A stretch of 9,872 nucleotides of DNA, from NCBI GenBank assembly GCA_012842765.1, contig DUWJ01000332.1:1-9872 (forward strand), read 5' to 3'. The notes beneath the pieces are model-generated. The model had not been told where the DNA came from. It saw only the letters and a list, made by a program, of their open reading frames with translations, and searched no databases. This document shows positions 1-4,917 of this stretch, piece after piece. The position numbers and the translations under genes are program-made. Within the stretch, counting starts at the first letter, position 1, and the number at the start of each line of letters is the position of its first letter. Source of the stretch: Bacillota bacterium (GTDB taxonomy: Bacteria > Bacillota > DTU025).

Positions 1-431
1 ATCTGATCCCCGAATGTCTCAGCCTCTTCAGGCATTGGAACATCGTCTTCATCTTCACCCAGCTCCGGCTGTGTACGGCCATACCCACCCTGGGACATCT
101 GTGATCCCGTATCGCCCCTTCGGTCGAGAAACTCAACCCTATCAGCGACTATTTCCCATACCTTCCTCTTCTGGCCCTCGGGCGTTTCATAGCTGCGAAC
201 CTGTACACGGCCATCCACGGCAGCAAGGCTGCCCTTTTTCAGGTATGCCGCTACATTCTCAGCTTGCCTGCGCCAGACTACCACATCAAGGAAATCTGTT
301 TCACGTTCTCCCTGCTGGTTTGTAAAAGGCCTGTCAACAGCCAAAGAAAATCTAGTGACAGCTATGCCATTCTGAGTGAATCGAAGTTCGGGATCATGGG
401 TCAAGCGCCCCACTATTACGACCCTGTTCAT
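1..431 (-). CDS. ssb: Single-stranded DNA-binding protein (SSB), 3' end cut by the window
   Basis: SSB coats single-stranded DNA during replication, recombination and repair and recruits partners through its acidic C-terminal tip. The visible 143 codons start [17 protein letters not shown] and continue through typical OB-fold blocks: [23 protein letters not shown] and [10 protein letters not shown], followed by [12 protein letters not shown] near residue 110. After that comes the usual Gly/Gln-rich and acidic linker ([16 protein letters not shown]). The last residues, including the expected DDDIPF-like tip, lie beyond the left edge, so the gene is partial in the window but shows no sign of being broken. 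The ATG at 431 is preceded by AGGGTGG at a suitable distance. It lies 42 bp downstream of rpsF, the standard rpsF-ssb-rpsR order, so it is almost certainly cotranscribed from the rpsF promoter. Identification is by motif and synteny and is very secure. Confidence 0.96.
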   Translation of the reverse strand, partial: MNRVVIVGRLTHDPELRFTQNGIAVTRFSLAVDRPFTNQQGERETDFLDVVVWRRQAENVAAYLKKGSLAAVDGRVQVRSYETPEGQKRKVWEIVADRVEFLDRRGDTGSQMSQGGYGRTQPELGEDEDDVPMPEEAETFGDQ

Positions 432-473
432 GATTACACCACCCTGCCTTGATATTTGCAGCCCGGCAAGGAA

Positions 474-761
474 TTAGCTGTCCTTTCGGACGACCATAGA
501 GCGTATCACGTTGTCTGTGATCTTGTACACCCGCTCAAGCTCCGCTACAGCATCAGGCTGAGCATTGAAATAGAGCACCACGTAGTAACCCTCCGTGAAA
601 TCCTCTATTTCGTACGCCAGCCGGCGCCTGCCCATTTTGTCGATCTCAGTCACTTCGCCTCCATTGTTCACGATTAGTTGGACGAACCTGTCTATGAAGG
701 CATCGATCTCTTCCTCGGGCACTGTAGGAGCAATAACAAACATGCTCTCGTAGGCGCGCAC
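474..761 (-). CDS. rpsF: 30S ribosomal protein bS6
   Basis: bS6 is a small-subunit protein that binds 16S rRNA of the central domain together with bS18. The product begins MRAYESMFVIAP, matching the family opening MR-YE-MFI. It continues with the conserved blocks GRRRLAYEIEDFTEGYYVVLYF and ELERVYKITDNVIRSMVVR. I place the start at the GTG at 761, giving 95 residues, near the family norm. An in-frame GTG at 770 would add three residues (MKS), but it lies inside the Shine-Dalgarno sequence. That sequence, AGGGGAGGTGA, is correctly spaced for 761 and too close for 770. The gene is followed by ssb 42 bp downstream and has its own promoter and a structured leader upstream, so rpsF-ssb appears to form its own transcription unit, separate from ychF. 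Confidence 0.97.
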   Translation of the reverse strand: MRAYESMFVIAPTVPEEEIDAFIDRFVQLIVNNGGEVTEIDKMGRRRLAYEIEDFTEGYYVVLYFNAQPDAVAELERVYKITDNVIRSMVVRKDS

Positions 762-769
762 TGACTTCA

Positions 770-807
770 CCTCCCCTCGGACTATCGGCCCTACGTTCCA
801 CGCAGGG
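770..807 (-). promoter_or_regulatory. rpsF leader hairpin with following CCG; candidate S6:S18 autoregulatory site
   Basis: In the minus-strand transcript, CCCUGCGU (807-800) pairs with ACGUAGGG (796-789) around a 3-nt loop. This gives eight pairs including one G-U. The next three bases are CCG (788-786), and the Shine-Dalgarno sequence AGGGGAGG follows at 777-770. A UCCCU segment just upstream of the hairpin could also pair with GGGGA in the Shine-Dalgarno sequence. The known S6:S18-binding leader of rpsF operons is a hairpin with an exposed CCG, mimicking the 16S rRNA site. Position and CCG fit, but I cannot fold or align it here, so the assignment is tentative. Confidence 0.45.
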
Positions 808-824
808 CAGGGATTGCGACATGA

Positions 825-853
825 ATTATAACATCCACATCAGACAGGCGCAA
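825..853 (-). promoter_or_regulatory. Promoter for rpsF-ssb
   Basis: On the minus strand a perfect -10 box TATAAT (830-825) lies 17 bp downstream of TTGCGC (853-848), which matches only the TTG of the -35 consensus. The predicted transcript would start near 818 and carry a leader of about 55 nt before the GTG at 761. The perfect -10, ideal spacing and position directly upstream of the rpsF leader hairpin support a sigma-A-type promoter. The weak -35 leaves some doubt. Confidence 0.65.
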
Positions 854-863
854 CCCACTATGC

Positions 864-895
864 GGGTGAAAAATCCCAAGTATCCGGGCTCACCC
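864..895 (-). terminator. Candidate weak terminator after ychF
   Basis: Just past the ychF stop, the minus-strand transcript contains CCCGG (888-884), loop AUAC, UUGGG (879-875), then A and five U (873-869). The hairpin is short and has two G-U pairs. An alternative longer stem pairs GGGUGA (895-890) with UCACCC (869-864), which would enclose the small hairpin and use the U-run. Its place between ychF and the rpsF promoter fits transcription termination, but the stem is weak and readthrough is likely. Confidence 0.4.
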
Positions 896-898
896 TGA

Positions 899-2149
899 TT
901 ATACATTGAAACGAAAAAGCACTACGTCTCCATCCTGCATTACATAGTCTTTCCCCTCTACTCTTACCTTGCCATGCTCTCGAGCTGCAACAAAAGATCC
1001 TTCTCCAACAAGCTCATCCCATTGTATCACTTCCGCTTTTATGAACCCGCGCTCCATGTCTGAATGTATCTTTCCCGCAGCTTTTGGCGCCACTGTACCC
1101 CGAGCGACAGTCCATGCCCGAGTTTCAGGGCCCTTAATCGTAAAGAAGGTGATAAGGTCAAGTATGCTGTACCCAGTGGCAATCAGACTGTCCAGCGCGG
1201 AATGGGCTAACCCTAGGGATGCCAGATAATCGCTGGCATCATCCGGAGGTAGCTCAGAGAGCTGCCTTTCTAGCTCTGCACATACCGGGATAACTGGCGC
1301 CCCGTGGGCAACCGAACTCAACGCATCAAGAATGGACTCGATCTCCCCGATAATCCCTGAGTTCGAGCCCTCTCCAGTCCCCTTTGCGCCGCCGTCCCCA
1401 TCCTGGCTCGCCCCATCTTCGAGAGCATGGAGACTTGCCACATCATTGGGAACAACTCGACTGGCATCCGAGCCTGAGATCGAATTCATCGGCAAAAGCT
1501 CTCCCAGCTGCTCCGCACATTCCTCCGCTAAATTCGCCACTAATATCACAGGCTTCATAGTAAGCAAGAAGAGTTCGTCCACGACCTCGCGTTCCTCGGC
1601 GTCCAGTTGCGCCTGGCGTGCCGGCAATCCAGATTCGAGATGCTTCTTGAGACTGGTCAGAACCTCCATCTCGAATTGGCACCGCTTATCCCCTGTTTTC
1701 AAAAGCGGTTCGGTCTTGGCGATGCGCTTGTCCACGCTTTCCAGGTCTGCCAGTATGAGCTCTGTCTCTATTATCTCGACATCCCTCACAGGATCCGGGC
1801 GATTGTAGACGTGCGCTACATCGGTATCAAAGAAGCACCTCACCACGTGCACTACAGCATCTACTTCCCTGATATGGGACAGAAACTTGTTTCCGAGGCC
1901 TTCGCCTCTACTTGCCCCGCGAACCAGCCCGGCTATGTCCACAAATCGGATCGCGGCAGGAGTCACTTTCTGCGCCCCCGCAACGGCCGCAACGGCATCA
2001 AGCCGATTGTCAGGGACCTGTACCATTCCCATGTTGGGATCGACAGTAGTGAACGGGTAGTTAGCTACCTGGGCTCGCCCGCGGGTTAACGCGTTAAACA
2101 GAGTGGACTTGCCTACATTAGGCAGGCCCACGATTCCCAGATTCAGCAT
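899..2149 (-). CDS. ychF: YchF/OLA1-family ribosome-associated ATPase with an internal insert
   Basis: YchF is a conserved cytoplasmic P-loop protein of the Obg class that binds ribosomes and prefers ATP over GTP. Visible motifs, numbered from the ATG at 2155, are G1 GLPNVGKS (10-17), switch region NYPFTTVDPN (32-41), G3 DIAGLV (73-78) and the non-canonical G4 NLAE (208-211), which underlies ATP preference in this family. A C-terminal TGS region (about 333-418) contains RAWTVARGTVAPKAAGKIHSD-like and FIKAEVIQWDELV blocks. I prefer the start at 2149 (MLNLGIVG, 416 residues), because GGGAGG is 8 nt upstream of it but only 2 nt from the ATG at 2155. The family is usually about 360-370 residues. 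The excess comes from a Ser/Gly/Asp-rich stretch between G4 and the VIPVCAELE segment. The start overlaps the end of the DUF951 gene by 32 bp, indicating an operon with it and mscS. Confidence 0.95.
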   Translation of the reverse strand: MLNLGIVGLPNVGKSTLFNALTRGRAQVANYPFTTVDPNMGMVQVPDNRLDAVAAVAGAQKVTPAAIRFVDIAGLVRGASRGEGLGNKFLSHIREVDAVVHVVRCFFDTDVAHVYNRPDPVRDVEIIETELILADLESVDKRIAKTEPLLKTGDKRCQFEMEVLTSLKKHLESGLPARQAQLDAEEREVVDELFLLTMKPVILVANLAEECAEQLGELLPMNSISGSDASRVVPNDVASLHALEDGASQDGDGGAKGTGEGSNSGIIGEIESILDALSSVAHGAPVIPVCAELERQLSELPPDDASDYLASLGLAHSALDSLIATGYSILDLITFFTIKGPETRAWTVARGTVAPKAAGKIHSDMERGFIKAEVIQWDELVGEGSFVAAREHGKVRVEGKDYVMQDGDVVLFRFNV

Positions 2150-2345
2150 GGACATCGCCTCCCGCGCCAGAATCAGCTATCCCCCGCACATCCTTCATAA
2201 ACTGAGCTCTCGTAAGCATAACCACGCGGCCACAACCCGTGCACTTGATGCGGAAGTCCGCGCCAACCCTGAGAATCTCCCACGTTGAGCTGCCGCAGGG
2301 ATGAGGTTTCTTCATTCTCACTATATCGCCCAGCCGATAGCTCAT
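2118..2345 (-). CDS. DUF951 family small protein (YyzM-like)
   Basis: This 75-residue protein begins MSYRLGDIVRMKKPHPCGSS and continues WEILRVGADFRIKCTGCGR. That is the signature of the DUF951 family (B. subtilis YyzM-like), which is found beside ychF in many Firmicutes. The function is unknown. Cysteines C17, C35 and C38, with nearby H15, suggest a small metal-binding or zinc-ribbon-like fold (inference). The first 58 or so residues cover the usual family length. The Gly/Asp-rich tail (about 59-75) is an extension that overlaps the start of ychF by 32-38 bp. The ATG at 2345 overlaps the mscS stop in an ATGA (2342-2345), so translation is probably coupled. Family assignment is secure; role is not known. 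Confidence 0.9.
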   Translation of the reverse strand: MSYRLGDIVRMKKPHPCGSSTWEILRVGADFRIKCTGCGRVVMLTRAQFMKDVRGIADSGAGGDVHAESGNRGPA

Positions 2346-3277
2346 GCTTCGTATTCCCCGCCTTCCTCAGCCTGTGAGCCTACTGGATCCGAAAATCTAT
2401 CAATGATTATGCGTTGGTGCGTCACTGGGGGATCTACTCCGGCATCATCAAGAGCCTTTCTCGCTATCATCTTCAGCTGCCTCTCTACAGACCACTGCTC
2501 CATGGGCTTCGCAGTTGCCCACACTCGGAGGAAAACCCCCGTTTCATTCATCTCTTGGACTCCCAATACGCGGGGACCATCCGCAATCCCCGGAATGCTC
2601 GCCTTCTGTTCGTCGAAGGCCTTCTGAAGCACGCGCAGTGCATGTTCTATGTCGGTAGAATACGGGACTATCACATCAAACAAGACCCGCATGTTATGCC
2701 CACGATAATTTGTTACCATGCCTATAGAACCATTGGGAATAATGTAGAGCTGCCCGGCAAAGTCGCGAATGCGCGTCACCCGTATTCCAATCGACTCCAC
2801 CACGCCTGAGACCCCGGCAACCGCAATGTAATCTCCGACGGCATATTGGTCCTCAAATAGAACGAAAAATCCCGTTATTACATCCTTGACAAGGTTCTGA
2901 GCGCCAATTCCCACAGCCAATCCCACAATTCCTGCTCCTGCAATCAGGCTGGCAGTATCGACTCCTAGCTCAGAAAGGATCATGATTCCTCCGATGAAAT
3001 ATACAACATACCTGACAATGCTCTTGCTCACCGTTCTAAGAGTGACAAGACGGCGCGTGTCCTTGAACAAGGCGATATGTTCATCTTCGCGACTCCTGAA
3101 AAGGCGATCGATCACGCGAAAGGAAATGCGAAGAATCAGGGCAGAGATCAAGACTATCGTCCCTATCTTGATCAAGGACGATAGGATAACCACCGTTTTA
3201 TCCGTAAGAGCCTGTTTGGAGAATCCTCCGGCCACAATGTCGTCCACTGCGGAGGATGACAGCGCTTCTGTCTCCAT
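2342..3277 (-). CDS. MscS-family small-conductance mechanosensitive channel
   Basis: The 311-residue product is a membrane channel expected to open under membrane tension and release osmolytes during hypo-osmotic shock. Hydrophobic segments lie at about 28-52, 86-105 and 108-141. The last is the pore-lining TM3, with GLAVGIGAQNLVKDVITGFF at 119-138 followed by EDQYAVGDYI, the strongest family signature. The beta domain contains IIPNGSI (179-185), and an alpha/beta vestibule domain follows to about residue 296. The length fits the compact MscS/YkuT-type proteins. The start ATG at 3277 has GGGGTGG about 7 nt upstream. It is the first gene of the mscS-DUF951-ychF cluster and overlaps DUF951 by 4 bp. 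A terminator and the parS site lie upstream, so it probably has its own promoter between about 3278 and 3350, although I see no convincing -35/-10 pair there. Confidence 0.93.
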   Translation of the reverse strand: METEALSSSAVDDIVAGGFSKQALTDKTVVILSSLIKIGTIVLISALILRISFRVIDRLFRSREDEHIALFKDTRRLVTLRTVSKSIVRYVVYFIGGIMILSELGVDTASLIAGAGIVGLAVGIGAQNLVKDVITGFFVLFEDQYAVGDYIAVAGVSGVVESIGIRVTRIRDFAGQLYIIPNGSIGMVTNYRGHNMRVLFDVIVPYSTDIEHALRVLQKAFDEQKASIPGIADGPRVLGVQEMNETGVFLRVWATAKPMEQWSVERQLKMIARKALDDAGVDPPVTHQRIIIDRFSDPVGSQAEEGGEYEA

Positions 3278-3350
3278 AAGCGACCACCCCTATCTTCACA
3301 CATAGCTTATGTTAGACATCACCTCGACTTGTCCTGCCTGATAAAGTGAA

Positions 3351-3379
3351 ACCCCTCCCGGCCAACTGCCGAAAGGGGT
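3351..3379 (-). terminator. Stem-loop terminator downstream of the holin-like gene
   Basis: In the minus-strand transcript an 11-bp stem pairs ACCCCUUUCGG (3379-3369) with CCGGGAGGGGU (3361-3351) around a 7-nt loop. It has two internal U-G pairs and is followed by a broken U-rich tail (UUCACUUUAU). It lies between the parS site and mscS, where the upstream unit should end. The stem is strong but the tail is not an uninterrupted U-run, so efficiency is uncertain. Confidence 0.6.
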
Positions 3380-3395
3380 GGGCGCAGGCATCAAT

Positions 3396-3411
3396 TGTTT
3401 CACGTGAAACT
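3396..3411. other. parS: parS centromere site (ParB/Spo0J binding)
   Basis: The sequence TGTTTCACGTGAAACT contains a perfect 14-bp palindrome (3397-3410). It matches the well-known bacterial parS consensus TGTTTCACGTGAAACA at 15 of 16 positions; only the last base differs. ParB (Spo0J) binds such sites, spreads, and with ParA and SMC organises and segregates the origin region. It sits in the non-coding gap 1 bp past the stop of the holin-like gene and 17 bp before the terminator stem. The neighbourhood (ychF, rpsF, ssb) is normally near parAB and oriC in Firmicutes, which makes the call strong. No second full site is visible in the window. Confidence 0.9.
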
Positions 3412-3412
3412 A

Positions 3413-3748
3413 CTAGCGCAAGGTGGTCGGGACAAACATGTCAACAAGCCCAATCACAAATGCCGCTAGCAAGGCGCCTGCAACGGTTATGGTCATGCCC
3501 GGCACTATGAACGACGTAGCATATATCACCACTGCTGACACGAGAAAGCCCACAATACCCCTTGCATACGGGGATACCCCATGCCCGAGGATGGCTTCGA
3601 CCAGCCATCCAAGCACAGTTATGACCACCGCTGCAACTAATGCCGTCCCAAACGTTAAACTTGCAAAACCTGGTATGAGAGATGAGATTAGCATCAACAC
3701 GATCGCCGACACAACAAGTCTCACAATATGTCCTAACCACTGACTCAT
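3413..3748 (-). CDS. Small four-helix membrane protein, phage holin superfamily IV (YvlD-like)
   Basis: The protein of 111 residues (MSQWLGHIVRLVVSAIVLML...) is almost entirely hydrophobic, with about four membrane segments at roughly 8-24, 30-52, 62-82 and 88-108. Paired motifs IPGF and VPGM each follow a helix. This is the layout of the family labelled 'Mycobacterial 4 TMS phage holin, superfamily IV', which is widespread as a chromosomal gene and usually has no phage context; none is seen here. Its function is unknown. I chose the ATG at 3748. A TTG at 3793 would add 15 polar residues with no good ribosome binding site and would run into the upstream inverted repeats. The ribosome binding site for 3748 is itself weak (GAAGAG or the G-run). 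It appears monocistronic, with a terminator downstream. Confidence 0.8.
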   Translation of the reverse strand: MSQWLGHIVRLVVSAIVLMLISSLIPGFASLTFGTALVAAVVITVLGWLVEAILGHGVSPYARGIVGFLVSAVVIYATSFIVPGMTITVAGALLAAFVIGLVDMFVPTTLR

Positions 3749-3774
3749 CGACTCTTCTGCCCCCCCAGTACATG

Positions 3775-3819
3775 TGCTGGTTTGATTCGCCAATCGTGGT
3801 TATAGGATAACCAGCATTG
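3775..3819. repeat. Nested inverted repeats upstream of the holin-like gene
   Basis: Two overlapping dyads lie 27-71 bp upstream of the ATG at 3748. One is TGGTTAT (3797-3803) with ATAACCA (3807-3813), flanked by CAAT and ATTG. The other is TGCTGGTT (3775-3782) with AACCAGCA (3809-3816). They share the AACCA segment, so only one can form at a time. This could be an operator or an attenuation-like leader, but it may also be chance. No clear promoter is visible beside it. Confidence 0.35.
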
Positions 3820-3844
3820 GGGGGACTATGCTCGATCTTGCTCC

Positions 3845-3864
3845 GCGAGCGCGAAAGCGCTCGC
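3845..3864. repeat. Perfect GC-rich hairpin downstream of galT
   Basis: GCGAGCGC and GCGCTCGC form a perfect 8-bp inverted repeat around a 4-nt loop (GAAA on the plus strand, TTTC on the minus strand). It lies 28 bp past the galT stop. No T-run follows on either strand; a T6 run lies upstream of it in the minus direction. It is therefore not a textbook intrinsic terminator, but could stabilise the 3' end of the glgA-galT transcript or mark a small palindromic repeat. Confidence 0.5.
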
Positions 3865-3891
3865 ACCTGGGCCGAAAAAACAGACCTCCCG

Positions 3892-4899
3892 TCATATACT
3901 CCTCAGGAATTTAGCTGTGTCCTCGGGTGTCGCAGTATTGATATATATGCCTGTCCCCATTTCGAACCCGGCCGCTATGGCCAGCTTAGGCAATATGCTG
4001 ATATGCCAATGCAAGTACTCCGCGCCATCGTATTCGCTAACGGTCGGAGCAGTGCGTATCATGTAATTGTATGCCGGATCGTTCAGTCCTTGGGCGATCT
4101 TACGCAGGGTCAATCCGAGAGCATCTGCAAGCTGCTCAATCTCCTGGTCTGAGATGTCGCCGAAGGATGGGGAATGGCGCAGCGGCATTATCCATGTCTC
4201 AAACGGCGTCCTCGACGCAAATGGCTCAAACACGATGAACCCAGGGTTGCTGTATACCACTCGCACGCCTGCCTTCCGCTCCTCCTCAAGGACATGGCAG
4301 TAGACACATCTGCCCGTGCGATCGTGGTAATCCTTGGCCGATGAGATAGAATGCTGGACAAGAGGCGGAACTATTGGCGTAGCTATTATCTGCGAATGCG
4401 GATGCTCCAGAGAAGCTCCTGCAATTCTGCCATGGTTGCGGAAAATAGACACATATTGGATCCTCTCATCCTCCAAGAGCACGCGGTGGCGATGGCGATA
4501 GGTTGCTATTACATCTGCGATCTCTTCCTCAGTCAGATAGGCAGGACTTCTGTCATGATCAGGCGTCTCCAAAATTACCTCATGGGCCCCTATGCCTGAC
4601 ATCGTGCGATAAATGCCAACATCGCCCGTGTTAACCTGGCCATTTGATGTAAGCGCGGGAAACTTGTTGGGGACGGCCCTCACTTTCCAGCCAGGGGTGT
4701 CGGGTTCTGCGCCTTCTTCCCTGATGGCATAGACCTCAGGTGGCGTTTGCTTCTCGTTTCCTACGCAGAATGGACAGTTTTCGCGAAAACGTTCCTTACG
4801 GGGTTTCTCCGGCTCGGAAAAGTCTTCCGGCCTTTTAGCCCTTTCCTTCGCAACGATAACCCAGTTTCCTGTGATGATGTCTTGCCTGAATTCTGGCAT
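3892..4899 (-). CDS. galT: Galactose-1-phosphate uridylyltransferase (GalT-like, HIT superfamily)
   Basis: GalT exchanges UMP between UDP-glucose and galactose-1-phosphate in the Leloir pathway. The 335-residue product has the family start (PEFRQDIITGNWVIVAKERAKRP), a zinc-binding CPFC (42-45), GAHEVI with H106, and the active-site block EHPHSQ, where H168 aligns with the nucleophilic histidine of E. coli HPHGQ. The C-terminal LHWHISILPK (297-306) belongs to the second half of the fold. A second CxxC (CVYC, 198-201) is present, as in a large thermophile and Firmicutes subgroup. The active site reads HPHSQ rather than HPHGQ, as in some related nucleotide-sugar phosphorylases, so a related activity on another sugar nucleotide is possible. 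The ATG at 4899 has an excellent AGGAGG 9 nt upstream and begins 18 bp after the glycosyltransferase stop, so the two genes are cotranscribed. Confidence 0.88.
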   Translation of the reverse strand: MPEFRQDIITGNWVIVAKERAKRPEDFSEPEKPRKERFRENCPFCVGNEKQTPPEVYAIREEGAEPDTPGWKVRAVPNKFPALTSNGQVNTGDVGIYRTMSGIGAHEVILETPDHDRSPAYLTEEEIADVIATYRHRHRVLLEDERIQYVSIFRNHGRIAGASLEHPHSQIIATPIVPPLVQHSISSAKDYHDRTGRCVYCHVLEEERKAGVRVVYSNPGFIVFEPFASRTPFETWIMPLRHSPSFGDISDQEIEQLADALGLTLRKIAQGLNDPAYNYMIRTAPTVSEYDGAEYLHWHISILPKLAIAAGFEMGTGIYINTATPEDTAKFLRSI

Positions 4900-4917
4900 G
4901 GTGCCTGGCCTCCTTGA

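Noticed and set aside
298..308. Second parS-like sequence TGTTTCACGT inside ssb
   Set aside because: Only the left half matches; the right half (TCTCCC) does not complete the palindrome. A similar half-site at 3346-3352 was rejected for the same reason.
831..840. Possible DnaA box (TGTGGATGT on the minus strand) near the rpsF promoter
   Set aside because: It matches the 9-bp box at only 7 positions, is single, and lies in the promoter spacer. There is no cluster of boxes or AT-rich unwinding region, so oriC is not supported here.
1332..1808. 158-codon open frame on the plus strand opposite ychF
   Set aside because: It is antisense to well-conserved YchF motifs, has a Ser-rich composition typical of reverse-frame reading, and has no recognisable domain or ribosome binding site.
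3413..3748. Prophage remnant suggested by the 'phage holin' family name
   Set aside because: This family is common as an ordinary chromosomal gene, and no other phage gene, attachment site or integrase is present.
3441..3866. 141-codon minus-strand frame overlapping the holin-like gene
   Set aside because: It is an out-of-frame overlap of the recognisable membrane protein; its sequence is Cys/Arg/Ser-rich with no family resemblance and would cross the hairpin at 3845-3864.
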